In this document: positions 24,160-35,599 of the stretch, piece by piece
Position numbering within the stretch: the stretch's first letter is position 1
Layout of the letters: each line of letters begins with the position of its first letter
Source of the DNA: Typhlomys cinereus
Lineage: Eukaryota; Chordata; Mammalia; Rodentia; Platacanthomyidae
Length of the DNA stretch: 64,000 nucleotides
Assembly: GCA_023101885.1 (NCBI GenBank)
Contig: JALPQD010000089.1
Location: forward strand, 4,387,087 to 4,451,086
Direction: 5' to 3'
Translations under genes and position numbers: made by a program
The notes under the pieces: model-generated
Database searches by the model: none
What the model saw: only the letters and a program-made list of their open reading frames with translations
Told to the model about the DNA's origin: nothing

Positions 24160-24450
24160 ATATTGATTGTTATAGTTCTATATCTCTGTTGCTGTAATGA
24201 CTATGTGAGCCAAATTATTCAGAGAATAAGGGGCTTATTTATGCTCATAGTTTCAAGATAAAAGCCATTATGGCAAGAGTGTAATAGCAGCCTCAGGAAC
24301 CAAAGGAACTACCTCTGTTATATCCACAGGAATTACTGGAAAGCAGGCATACTGTCTATCTTTCCAGATTACAAATAATCAAACAGTTCCCTCTGTCTTG
24401 TGTGCCTGAGGAGGGAACAGCTCCACCTGGGTTTTTCCATATCAGCTAGA
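24160..24450. repeat. Probable old DNA-transposon-like repeat remnant
   Basis: 'gttatagttctatatctctgttgctgtaatgactatgtgagcc..ggggcttatttatgctcatagtttcaag' has the order seen at one end of rodent hAT-type repeats ('ttctattgctgtgat..gtttatttggcttac'). Decayed and tentative. Confidence 0.35.
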
Positions 24451-24454
24451 TGAT

Positions 24455-25220
24455 CTTCTTCAGGTTTACTCACAGGCTTGTCTCAAGGAGATAATTCTTC
24501 ATCTCTCAGGCCCCCTCTCTCACATTTCAATTTGGCACTTAAAGCTAGCTGTTTCATAGGTGTCCACACTTATCAGAAGGATGGAAATTTGGGAAAGGTG
24601 TGGCCCTTTGTAAAGTCACACAGTCATGGCATGATGGAGCTTAAACTCTATTGTACCAAGAAATCTGTCAAATTTCTCTAAGGTCAATTTTGAATTTCAT
24701 AGCACATTTTGGTTTTATGGTGCAGATTTTATGCTCACAAATACAGCAAAGATCTAAATTTCCCCCCAACAAATGAATTGCAGGATTGCAATTAATTATG
24801 GGTATAGTTAAATTCTGATTTAACACTGTAGACATCTGCTCTTGTGCAATATTGGTACTCTTTACCAGTGTTTTGTGCAATGTGATGATATTTGGAAATA
24901 TCAATTTGATCTATCAACTATCTAGTCTCCTCAATAATTGTTTATTGATACATAAAATATATACAAAACCTTCAATTGCATTTTAATTAATACTCTTGCA
25001 AGAATAAATTCTGAAAGATGGGTTATCAACTATTCATATGACATTAAATTATTATTCTCTGTCCTAGTAAGTGAAGAGAAATTGGAGGAGGTATGAGCTA
25101 TTTCATGAAACATTATAATTTATAATGACAAAACTCTGAGCACATCATTGGTTAACCAAAGAGAGACAGGGGAGTTTAATAATTTGGTGATTTGTAAATA
25201 ATTCATTAAATTTCAGAAGA
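24455..25220. other. AT-rich sequence, no recognised feature
   Basis: No supported feature. Open frames 24478-24681 (plus) and 24668-24904 (minus) have no recognised family. Confidence 0.5.
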
Positions 25221-25221
25221 A

Positions 25222-25231
25222 TGTGTGTGTA

Positions 25232-25276
<45 letters not shown>
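25222..25276. repeat. (GT)n microsatellite
   Basis: About 25 GT units with one ATTT interruption at 25231-25234. Confidence 0.95.
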
Positions 25277-25278
<2 letters not shown>

Positions 25279-25279
25279 C

Positions 25280-26160
25280 AGAGAGAGAAAGACAGAGAGG
25301 GAGATAGAGATTATAAATAAATGTCAAAAGATACATTGAAGTTCTACTAATAAAAACAAGACTTTTGGTATGTAGTTTTAAAATAGTAATGCCAAATTGA
25401 TAAAATTTAAGACAAAATATTCAATAGTCGGTAAATTAAGAGGAAAAAATTAACCAAAGCAAACACACAAAAATTTAAAATCAAGGGCTTAAAAACATGA
25501 AATAATAAGAAAATGCAAAAAAGGATTTAGAGAATTAAAGCAAAAATAATTATAATAAGAAGCTTAATATAACACAATAAAACATATATAAATAAAATAT
25601 AACGTTATATCTGTGTGATATGACTGCTTTAGCTGAATTTATTATATTTTAACTTCACAATGTATGTGGATCACTTCATCACCTGTACATCTAACTCCAA
25701 GCAATTTTGTTAAGTTTATTGAGAAACTTAACTTATTGAGAAACAGTCCTATTGAGAGGACTGTAATTTTAAAAAAAACACAAGAGCTCTAAAATTTGAA
25801 TGCAGAATTTGCCTTTTATTTGGTGAGCAGCACACTTAGATAATGCATACATATTCATAGATACACATGTGTGCATAGTATACATATGCATATGCATATG
25901 TGTATGAACAGACCCGAGAAATACTTATGGAGACATATAAACTCAAATACTCTTAAGCTATGTAAAACAGTTTGGCACACTTGAAAATATTAAATGCTCT
26001 GAAATCTAAAGCAATCCTTTATACATTAGTTCACATGCAGCATTCTAAAATTTAAAAAAAATAGCAAAAAACGACAAGAGTTCCCAAATTATAGAAAGGT
26101 AACAGATCATCTCTTCACATAATAATGTAGTAAACTCTCAATTTCCAGGATAGCATTTGA
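25280..26160. other. AT-rich sequence, no recognised feature
   Basis: Very AT-rich. 25925-26150 contains phrases such as 'aaaacagtttggcacac' that could be ancient L1 ORF2, but the match is too short to call. Confidence 0.45.
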
Positions 26161-26164
26161 ATGC

Positions 26165-26460
26165 TCACAGATAGGCCAGTGAGAGGATTCAGGGTGTAAG
26201 AGCCTCTGTCATGGATCTGGTCACCTGAGTTCCAACACAGAAGCTTGCCTAGTAGGAGAAAGCTTCTAAAGATGTCCTCTACAGTTTTTGCTTTCTCTCT
26301 TTCCTCTCACTTCCAAATTAACTAAATATTCTGGATGCAAACACCAGCAACAACAAGAGCAGCAACCCCTCAAGATAAAGCTTGAAGCCCTTTGAGTTTC
26401 TTTCAGTGCCTGGCACCCAACCCAGGGCTTCCCTTCTAAGGCAATCACTGTGCTATGGAA
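26165..26460 (+). repeat. Possible decayed tRNA-derived SINE
   Basis: 'gccagtgagaggattcagggtgtaagagcctctgtc' then 'ggtcacctgagttccaac' keeps tRNA-like A-box and B-box spacing. The remainder is unclear and runs into a region with a minus-strand open frame of no known family. Confidence 0.4.
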
Positions 26461-26464
26461 CTCG

Positions 26465-27140
26465 GTCCTCAACCCAAGAAGAAATTGCATTGAGAAAGCT
26501 TTCTGACATAGGTCTTGGCAACCTTAGAAACTGCAGATAGCATGAAAATGACAGATAGCAGGAGTAAAAATAGATAAGCAGGGCTACTTCACAGTGAAAA
26601 GTCCTTGGGTAGCAAAGGAAACCATGGTTTAAAAAACTGCTTGAAGAGAAAGGCCTTTGTGAACTAGATTTGGAATGATAGATATTGAATAAAAATGTGC
26701 CTCAAGCTATTTCCATGCATAGTGAACTGCAACTTAATTTGATTTGTTAAAAATCTATACCTTAATGTGAGAGCATGCTCTTCTAACAAGCAGGTTAGTT
26801 TAAGAGTAGCCACAGCCACAGAGTTTCCATCTAGTCAGTGACCCCAAACTGCTTCAACATCCTGGTAAGGGAAACACCAAGCCGTAAATAGTTTCTGCAT
26901 GAAACCAGGAATCAGAATTTTCTATTAAGTATTCCCTACTCATGTTTTTGACTTGAGATTTTTTTACATTTATTGGCTTGGGATGCTCTCTGAATCAGAA
27001 AACATCTTTAATTAAGTACACTCTGTTAAATTTAATTTCTGTTAATGTTTTTCTTTTAATACCAATATATTGCCAAAATTTACCAAGGAACTTTTTATCA
27101 CTCTATCAAAAGTTATATAACTCAATAAAATGAGCATAAT
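26465..27140. other. AT-rich sequence, no recognised feature
   Basis: No supported feature. Confidence 0.5.
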
Positions 27141-27144
27141 AGGC

Positions 27145-27480
27145 CTAGAGAAATTACTCAGTGGTTAAAGTGCTAATTATGTAAGCAAAATGACCAGAGT
27201 TTGGATTTCCAGAACCAACTTAGAATCCCAGGCCAGCATAGTGGTCTGCCTGTAATTACAGTCCCAGAAGACAGAGTCTGGGAACCCCCAGAGCAACCTG
27301 GCTATTTCTAATGCTGTATTCTTGTTATGTCTAATTTGAACCTTAGACACAGGTTTAAAACAATAAAGTAAAAGCACAACTGAAAATGACTCTGCCTGTC
27401 ACACTTGTACCTGTGTATATTCATACACACGCGTGCCCCCCACATATGCAAACACATATAAACAAATGTGCCTTCTCCAT
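27145..27480 (+). mobile_element. Old tRNA-derived SINE, same family as 11346-11740
   Basis: Head 'gagaaattactcagtggttaaagtgctaattatgtaagc' followed by 'cagagtttggatttccagaacc' (B box), then 'gcctgtaattacagtcccagaag..gggaacccccagagcaacctggc' shared with 11455-11515. CA/TATG-rich tail at 27420-27470. Confidence 0.65.
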
Positions 27481-27484
27481 ATAC

Positions 27485-28500
27485 ACGTATACATGAAAAT
27501 AGGAAAATCTGCAAACCTTTTTCATAGACAATTCTCCAAAGAAAATATATAATTTTCCAATAAACATATAAACAGATGTTCATCACTGACATCAGAAAGA
27601 GCAAATCAAAATGCTTGGTAAGATGGTTCCAATATAGATAAATGTCACAGATGCAGAAAAATTGAAATATTTCCAGGCAGCTCATGAGAATTTAAAATGA
27701 CTCAGTCATTGTTTAAATAATATAGAGCTTTCTTAAGATAAGATAGAAATTCTGGGGGCAGGAGAGGTGGCTCAGGAGTTAAGCCTCTGCCTTGCAGGCA
27801 AAAGGTCCTGAGTTCGGATCCTAGACCCTACGTATAGACGCCAGGCAGAAGCAGGGGTGGCCTGCGTTTCTGGTCCTGGTAGGGTGGAGCCTGTGAATCC
27901 CGGGGCAGAGTAAACAAGGAGGGGGTGGAGGTGATCCATGGTGGTTCCCGAATTCATCCGTGGTTCTACACACACATACATAACACACATATGCACACAT
28001 GCATACATGCACAATTGAATAAATAATAAATTTTTTTTAAAAAAGATAGAAATTCCATGTTTCGGAAGAAGAGAGAATTTCAAGCAAGACCTTGAAGAGG
28101 TCTATAATTTTGTCCATCATTGTCTTATTCATGATTCCAATAATTGGGCACACCTGATATATCCATGGATAAAGCAACTGTGATATCCACACAGAAGAAT
28201 ATTGGTTATCTTACAAAGAAGAACATCTTGATCTATGTAGTGATGTGGCTAATACGACAGACCTTGAGAGTCTAAGTGAAATAAGTCAGATAGTTCAAAA
28301 CAAATACTGCCCAATTTCACTTAAATGGCTACATAAAATGGTTAAATACATAGAAACAAAGGGTAGAGTAATAGCAGGTAAGTAACTCGAGAGAGCGAGA
28401 AAAGGGCAGTTGCTAGTCAATTCACTTAAAATTTCAGCTATGAGGGATGATTAAGTTCTAGAGGTCTGCTGTATATCAATGGAGTGAACTGCAATTGATT
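27485..28500 (+). mobile_element. Ancient L1 remnant interrupted by a young SINE
   Basis: Decayed ORF2 3'-end text is visible: 'aaatcaaaatgct' (about 27603), 'attgggcacacctgatatatccatggataaagcaactgtgatatccacacagaagaatattgg' (about 28143-28206) and 'agtgaaataagtcagat' (about 28274-28291). The last two correspond to the L1 protein end 'MWYIYTMEYYSAI...ILSEVS' seen in the young copies. The 27753-28042 SINE is inserted into it. Confidence 0.7.
27753..28042 (+). mobile_element. Young tRNA-derived SINE (DIP/B2-superfamily-like) with target duplication
   Basis: The element starts with a polymerase III promoter: A box TGGCTCAGGAGTT (27768-27780) and B box AGTTCGGATCC (27811-27821). A unique ~150-nt body and a CA-rich tail ending 'caattgaataaataataaa' plus T8 follow. 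The 13-nt sequence AAGATAGAAATTC lies directly before it (27740-27752) and directly after (28043-28055), the expected target duplication. It is the only young plus-strand copy here. Three antisense copies lie at 32.4, 41.8 and 42.75 kb. Protein-like frames inside it are not genes. Confidence 0.92.
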
Positions 28501-30485
28501 CCTGCAGGGCAGCTTATCACCATTTTGGAACAGAAATTACTTTGTTCCAGTAGCCACTGACCACTGACCAAAATATTACATCCTTAGCTAGAGCCATGAT
28601 AATGGTAGTGGAGCTACGAGGAGCACTTCTTAGGATCTCAGAACATTCATGTGTTATTCTAGCCATTACTTTCCTTTGATCCTGACCCCCACTCCCAGCT
28701 ACATGTGATCTTGGATAATATTGAAATATACAGGAAAGTAATTGAAAGTGGGTCCCACACTGCAGTGGCCATGAAGATGTCATGCATTATGGATCGAACT
28801 TTTGCAGCTGTTTGGGGGTCACCCACAGTCAGCTAAATAACCCCTCACCCACTCTCTGTAAATCAGCAACATAAATTTATTGGTTCACCTAATCAAACTT
28901 TGTTGGAATTGTTCTTTGGAATATCACTGTTGCCCTTCCGGGGTGAATAGATGTTTACTCAGATCTCCTCAGAAAGTTAATGAAACATTAACAATGTTCA
29001 TAATTTGCTTATAAATTTGTTAAAAGAATAGATCTCATATTGTGTTCTTATCATGCTTTTTAAAAAAGAGGAGATGAGAAGGTGGCAGATCTCTGAGCTC
29101 GAGTTTCTGCAGCAAGCCTGTGAGTTGGTGGCAAAGCACAGGAAGCATCAAACTGTGCAGCATTTACTTGCTTTAGAAAGACCCGTGAGGCAGAACACAA
29201 AGGGGCAGAGCACATTTCAGGAGCCCTTTCCCGCAAAGAACCACTCATCCCACATGAATCATCAGCTTAAGAATCCCACATTCCATTTTTACTTCAAAGT
29301 TTTCATTGACAAAAGACTTCTTGTTTGAAAGGTAATTTTTCCCTTTAGAGTGGATTGGCTGCAGATGAGAGAGATTCAGCCTATGATCGAGGTCTCCAGA
29401 GAGGCATCTCAGCTCCATGCATGGAAATATCATTTAGGGAGTCAAAACTCTCAATTACCGAAACTTCTATTACTCCAGATTGCTGTAAAAGTTGGTAAGA
29501 GTGGGTGAGATGCATTACGCTAAAGAAAGCCTTCCAGAGCAACTCAATCATGTTTCATCTTCAGCCATTCTCATCCCTAAACTCCAAGTTTGTTGGCTAG
29601 CTGATTAGAATGCTGGGAGACGTGTTAAAATGTAGATTCTAGCATTTCTCCGTTCCTCAGGAACAGAAAGAACTTAGATGAAGAAGTTGGGTCTACCCAG
29701 ATATGATCAACACACTTTGGGGCTGAGCTTTCTGACAAGTCCCATGACAATAGAAAACAGGGTAAGGAAAAGAAGAGACCCAACAGGTTGCAGATTGAAA
29801 AGCTGCAAAGGAAACATGCTTCTCACCAATCCTTAGGTTTTTGATATCTTGGTAAAACCTTCCAAGGTGAATATCTCTGAAGATGCTGACACTCATGTGG
29901 AGTGTACTTATTATTTCGCTGCTTTGAAAAAGGACTTCACATTCAGACTCAACAGCTCTGGGGAAGCCAGACAATTCAGAGGCAAAGAGGTAATGTTATG
30001 GGAAATCTCATTATGTCTTTGAAAGGAGCAAGCATGTATGCTCATGAGCTATGGCTGTGGCTAATGGAAGGAAGACAAGAGATGGATGTGGCTGGAACGG
30101 TGACCCCGATTGTTTCGCAGTGTGGAAGCCTCAGCTGTGCGGATCAGGATGCTGGATTAAAGACACAGTTGGTGTGGAAGGGATCCCAGTGGTTGTCCTG
30201 CAGGTCATATCTCAGAATGCCTTGAAAAGATACTGGGACCTATTTGTTTGAAGAGAAGCTAAACGAATCTCTAACTGCTTCTCCTTCCACCCTCTTCCGC
30301 ATTTATTGAACTTGCCACCCCATTAGCAAATGTGTCAAAAGCAAACTGTTGGACAACCAGGGTCATGGAACAATGAGTGACAAGAAAAATGTGTACCATT
30401 TTTACTAAATCAAAGGCAGAGAAACACATAGATGCAATGTTAAAGAAAGAAAAATTTGAGCAAAAAGCCAATACTTCTTATTTCT
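28501..30485. other. Mixed-composition sequence, no confirmed feature
   Basis: This stretch has several moderately GC-rich islands (29055-29330, 29900-30240). A 91-codon plus-strand frame at 29053-29328 begins in an A-rich string and shows 'gcagatctctgagctcgag', which recalls the centre of a B1 SINE, though the rest does not fit. The 107-codon frame 29902-30225 has no recognised family. I call no gene. Confidence 0.4.
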
Positions 30486-30489
30486 AGTA

Positions 30490-30810
30490 AAACGTAGACT
30501 AGGGAGGTGGGTCAGTGAAGCACCACTCACTGCACAAGTGTGAAGACGTGAATTCAAATCCCCAAGCACCCACATACAAAGCAGCCCTGCCAGCCCAGAC
30601 CAGTGATCCCAGTGACAAGGAGACAAAAGTAGGAGGATGCCTAGTGATTGCAGTTCTGCCATTCTAGCTGGTTTGAGGAGCTCTGGGCTCATAAAGTGAT
30701 CCTATCTCAGCAAAAAAGGGGGAGAATAAGTGAGGAAGACATCTCTGCTCTCCACACGCATGAACACGTGCACACACACACATGCATGACCATGTATACA
30801 AATATACAAC
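30490..30810 (+). mobile_element. Old tRNA-derived SINE
   Basis: 'tagactagggaggtgggtcagtgaagcaccactcactgcacaagtgtgaagacgtgaattcaaatcc' is a tRNA-like head with A and B boxes. A body with 'ccagtgatcccagtgacaaggagac' and a CA-rich tail (30760-30790) follow. Confidence 0.6.
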
Positions 30811-31054
30811 ACACAAAAAATGTAAAAAAGGACAGTAATATTCAAAAGGAAAATGCTTGCTATTTGCATTTCACATTTTAAAAATTCATCAAATCATAAA
30901 GCAAATTGTAAAAATGTAATTGAATTATATAATCCCATAAAATATAGAACACCATAATTGCTATATAAAGAGTGGAAAGCTGGATGGAGTAATGGTGAAT
31001 GAAGCAAACAATTAATCTACTTGTAAAAGTTAGATTCTGTGATATTAAAAGAAT

Positions 31055-31370
31055 CAGAATGCATGGGACAGAGAGAAATGGCTTCAGGGTTAAGCCACTG
31101 CCTCACAGGCCAATGGTTCTTCTCACAAGCAGATCCCAGATCCCATGCAAAAACACCAGGCAGAAATGCCGGCAGCCTGTATTTTAAGTCCTGCATGACA
31201 GAGCTTGGGAAACTCCAGAGCAAAGCAAATGGAGATAGAAGCAATTCAGGGTAAATCTTGAAATCATCTTGGGTCTCCATAGGCACACATAGTGCCCTCT
31301 GATACACACTGACACACAGACACACACAAGCACACACAGAAACATACACAAAGATACACACAAAAATATA
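31055..31370 (+). mobile_element. Old tRNA-derived SINE
   Basis: 'cagagagaaatggcttcagggttaagccactgcctcacaggcc' is a head like that of the young SINE. 'gggaaactccagagcaaagc' matches the old family body. It ends in ACAC repeats 31306-31370. Confidence 0.6.
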
Positions 31371-31374
31371 TAAA

Positions 31375-32370
31375 ATAGTCAGAAAATGGAAACTTCAACT
31401 CTACTGATTTTATGAAATGAATAAGTTTGTTAGCAAGCATGATCAAAAGTACATCAGAAATATTATGTAAAATTTGTAAAAATTTACTGCTTGTACATGT
31501 AATGACAAATTTTTATAAAGTGTGTACTAGTGAATTACTAAATAACAGCATAATGATACCAAATCTTCTCTAAATGATTCCCTACAGAATTTCCCACTGA
31601 TTTGGTAAATTAACTCAAACGTTAACACTGAATAGCTAAAGAATAGGCATTGTCAAGACTATTTTGAGAAGGACAAGATGGACTAACATGATTCTAAGGA
31701 AGTGTTAATCTAGAAAAACTTAAAGAGAATGGAGTCAGTGGATAAGAAGCATAGAGAGAATAGAATGAAAAGCTGGTGAGAACTTACATAACCAGATATT
31801 CGTCTGTCCTACTCATGAGAATATGAATTTCACAAATGCTTTGTTGAAAAGGTAAGAATCTGAAGCATTTGATGTGCATATTGAATGAGGAAGATATTCT
31901 AGTTTGTATTCAGTGCCTACCAATGCTCTCAAACATGTGCACACAGAAAAAGAAAGATCGCATTCTTTAAAATTTTCCATTTGTAGTGGTAGAAACAACA
32001 AGTGCTTTATTCATAAATATCAAATAGCATTCTTAATATTTTTATTGAGTCATTTACATGAATTTTTAAATCATAATATAGAGTAAAAGGTTCTGGTTGC
32101 AAAAATCTTAGGCAGCATTATGCTTCATGCTTATGCTTAACAAAATAAAATAAATGCTACATAGTGTTCATAGAACTATGTGTTATAATCTTAAAATATA
32201 AAGAGAAATAACCACAAATATCAATATATCATTGTCTCTTAGAACAGAGAAGGTCAGCACTGGAGGTGGATGCTAAGTTATAGCTGTGATAATTTATTTT
32301 TATTTCATTAACTTAAAGATCATAGAGACATATTTGCATTTCTTTTCATTCTGAGAGGGCAGTGAAATAT
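31375..32370. other. AT-rich sequence, no recognised feature
   Basis: No coding or repeat signal supported. Confidence 0.5.
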
Positions 32371-32392
32371 ATTTTAAAACTCCAAGTATTTT

Positions 32393-32416
32393 TTTTTATT
32401 TATTCAATTGTGGATG

Positions 32417-32465
<49 letters not shown>

Positions 32466-32675
32466 AACCACAGGCGAATTCGGGAACCCCCATGGATGCT
32501 TTCACCTCCTCCTTGTTTACTCTTCCCCGGGATTCACAGGCTCTGCCCTACCAAGGCCAGAAATGCAGGCCGCCCCCGCTTCCACCCTGCATCTATACGT
32601 GGAGTCTAGGATCCGAACTCAGGACCTTCCGCCTGCAAGGCAGAGGCTTAACCCCTGAGCCACCTCTCCAGCCTC
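32393..32675 (-). mobile_element. Young tRNA-derived SINE, antisense, perfect 17-nt target duplication
   Basis: On the minus strand the element begins at 32675 ('gaggctggagaggtggctcaggggttaagcc') and carries the same promoter boxes and body as 27753-28042. It ends in (CA)n (32422-32463) and an A/T-rich tail. AAAACTCCAAGTATTTT is found at 32376-32392 and again at 32676-32692 with no mismatch. The duplication starts with AAAA on the plus strand and the tail side is T-rich, both consistent with L1-driven insertion. The overlapping plus-strand frames of up to 128 codons are artefacts of the SINE. Confidence 0.95.
32422..32463. repeat. (TG)n microsatellite in SINE tail
   Basis: 21 uninterrupted TG units at the tail position of the antisense SINE. 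Confidence 0.95.
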
Positions 32676-32871
32676 AAAACTCCAAGTATTTTAAATTCAT
32701 TTTAAAGAAGAAAAAGATTAGTTCATTAATTGTTTTGATTCATTCATTTACATGTCATCTTATTTATTCATTTTATTTTTGGCACTTTATTTGAAGACTG
32801 CTGACGTAGATACAACTCAATCCTTCAAAGACATACACAACATAAAAAGTAGTTAGAAAGACAGCCTTTCC

Positions 32872-33002
32872 AAGAATGCCAAGTGTAGTGGAACACACCT
32901 GTAATCTTAGTACTTAAGAGGCTGAGGCAGAAGGATTTTAGTTTCAGGTAGAAATATATAGAAATCCAGAGTGAGACCCTGTTCCTCCACTCCCTCTCCA
33001 AA
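32872..33002 (+). mobile_element. B1 SINE (7SL-derived)
   Basis: 'ccaagtgtagtggaacacacctgtaatcttagtacttaagaggctgaggcagaaggatt' followed by 'gagtgagaccctgttcc' is the complete B1 order, diverged from consensus. Confidence 0.8.
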
Positions 33003-33004
33003 TA

Positions 33005-34505
33005 TTACCAAGATAATAAGTGGAATAATATGATTCTTAGTACCACTGAACATATAATGAGTACCTATTGTGTGTTCTCCATTAAACTCATCTAGAGTTA
33101 AGCACCCCAGGATCAGTCCTAGGAGAATCTAAAATCTAATAGTGATGTAAATGACAGACAGAAAAAAAGGACAAAGCTGCAGGAAGAAATATTAATCTTG
33201 CCAGAGAACACTTGTAGCTATTCTAAGTCTTAGGACAGCAAGATAAAAGGTCCAAGATACTGGGGAAGAGATTCAGAATTTATCATGAAGACAACTGAAA
33301 ACCTAAGGCACATACTCTGTGCTGACTAAGTAAACACTTGAGATGTAATTACGCTTCTTGTCCAGAATCAGTTGCATCGTCTACAGCATCTTCTATCTAG
33401 CCTTATAAACATAGTCATCCTCCATGATACAAAGCTAGCATGATGTCTTCTCTCATTCTCAATGCTTACTAAAGCTGACTTAGTTTGTCTTTTTCAAATA
33501 TACACTCTTTTTATGTTGTTTTCACCACCATTATTACAGGCATCTTACTGCATTTTAAAGCTCTAGGAAGCTGCCTGAAAATCTGCTAGGAGACAAGTGG
33601 ATCCTTGCAATCACAGTAATGCATGTACATACGTGTGTTTGACTTAGTGTATGTGCTGAGCAAGATTTCAGAGCAACATGTGGAGCTCTAAGGTTGAGAT
33701 GCACATCCACAGAGCAGAACACATTGCCGTCCTCTGCTGAAAAAATGCCTACCATGCAGATCGATTCTGGAAGAGTAGATAAAAAAATGTAGGTTCACTA
33801 TCATTAGATAGTTTGGAAACATGAAAGTATTACTATGATTTGTGGAGCAAGGATAACTACCTTACATATGAATTAAAAATAAAAGTCTTAAGTAGTCTAA
33901 AAGATAAATTGAGTTTGAAGATGGCCTAGAATACTGTTTTGTAGTGCATTTCAGACCAGCTTAGGATGCATATTTAGACACTAAAAGATAAAATTTTGAA
34001 AGCACTAAGTTAAAATAGAAGAAGGAATAAATTACAGGGGAAATTATTTTGCCCATACATTATCAACCAATAATTCTCATCATTCTAAGAGATGTATAAA
34101 AGGTATCCAGATACCAGGAAATTACGCAGTAAGATATTATTAGAGCTAATTTTCATGGGAGGGGTATAGGATCATAATATGCATTTGACAAAATATTCAC
34201 AAACTATAGCAATTTTAGAGTTGTACTTACTATCTAAAAATGTTTACAATCACTGCAGGTGACAAGGTTATTAAAATTCCCATATTTTAGAGCAAAGCTA
34301 TAGAAACTACTATAAATTTGTTATAAATCAGTATAGTTATAAAGTTTAAGAAGCCATGTTCCTTCCCATATTCCAGTGAATTTATTTCTCGATGCTTAAT
34401 TGAAGGTAAATATGCCAGGAGCTCTAGGTATAAAAGATATTCATAATTGAAAAATAAAAATTAAAGCACATGTGCATCCAAAATCTTTCATTAATATTAT
34501 GTTAT
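33005..34505. other. AT-rich sequence, no recognised feature
   Basis: No supported gene. A weak 'cagaccagcttaggatgc' string at about 33953 could be a B1 scrap. Confidence 0.45.
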
Positions 34506-34514
34506 ATCAAAAAT

Positions 34515-35085
34515 AATAAACGGTTAGTTGAATTATAACCCTACTAAATGTGCATATGCTAATCCCTGGACCTATGGCCATGATGCCTAATAAAGAAAAA
34601 GGTATTTTTGCATATTCAAATTAGTTCACAGATTTTAGAAAGGGAGGTATCTTGTGTTATCTGGGTGAACATAGTCTAATTACTGGAGCTTTGGTCTACT
34701 AGAAGCAGGAGAATTGCTGTGGAGGACAAGCAGAAGTGGTTGATGATTAAATCAGAGAGATTCCATGTTAAAGCATCAGGGATTTGATGATGCATTGTTA
34801 GCTCTGGGCTACAAAGGTCCAACCCCAAACTAGATGGAAGTCTCTAGGAAAAAGGATGGCCTCTGTCCTTGCAGTTATCAAGGACTTCCCAGTCCTGTGA
34901 GTACAAGATCATGAACTCATCAACCATGCTGAATATCTTTGGAAGTGACTTCTGTGGAATGTCCAGTAAGGAACTGAGCCTTTCCATGACGTTCATTCTA
35001 ACCCTGAGGCGTGTGAATCTGAGACTACAACCCAGATGGATTTCTGACCTAAAGAACTTGAAGAGGATACATCTGTGTGGTTGAA
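34515..35085. repeat. Probable ancient repeat remnant
   Basis: 'gaattataaccctactaaatgtgcatatgctaatccctggacctatggccatgatgcc' and the following text resemble the start of a widespread mammalian repeat type ('ttgaattatgtccccc..tgttgaagtcctaacccc..acctcagaatgtgacc'), but similarity is faint. The 71-codon frame at 34869-35084 inside it is not recognised. Confidence 0.35.
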
Positions 35086-35527
35086 AGCCAAAGATTTGTG
35101 ATAGTTTTTAGTAGAAATAAGAAAAAGTTAAGATACGTCTGAAGATTGCACAGATAACAATGTGATTTGTCCATGTAATATATTCAACACACTCCTATGT
35201 GTGCATGTACAGAAACAAAAATAAAATAAAGTGATGTAGTATGCAGTTAAACATCAAGCATTTTATAATGAAATAAAATACAGAAAAACACACTAAATAA
35301 GAAGTAAAATGTACTTAATTTCTAGAACAAACAATACTCAATGATTATTCACTTATGTATTATTGATATATTATCCTTTCTTGATATATTAAAATTCTTG
35401 TAAAATATGGAAAAATGAAAATCTAAAAGGAAAGGATTTTACCCTTTAAATGAGGATCTTTCTTTGAATGTGTTAGTTTCCCTAAACCACATGTCCAGTT
35501 ACAGAGGACTGTTATGCAGCTAGGTGG

Positions 35528-35599
35528 AAGCATGGACAGGGTATCTGGTCTAAGCATGGATAAGGTACCTGGTCTAAGCATGGACAGGATACCTGATCC
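35528..35599. repeat. 24-bp minisatellite, three tandem copies
   Basis: Units 35528-35551, 35552-35575 and 35576-35599 each begin AAGCATGGA and contain GGTAYCTGGTC-like ends with 2-5 differences between units. The minus-strand frame crossing it therefore has an 8-residue period (LSMLRPGT-like). Confidence 0.92.

Noticed and set aside
27753..27830. tRNA-like cloverleaf start in SINE heads
   Set aside because: Polymerase III boxes are present, but the 3' half does not complete a tRNA and the element continues into a SINE body with tail and target duplication.
32362..32794. Overlapping plus-strand frames of 98 and 128 codons that look like a small gene and recur at 41.7-42.1 and 42.7-43.1 kb
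   Set aside because: All three loci are copies of one antisense tRNA-derived SINE. The shared peptide text is repeat sequence.
35528..35599. Possible CRISPR-like array
   Set aside because: Three directly adjacent degenerate units with no spacers, in mammalian DNA. It is a minisatellite.
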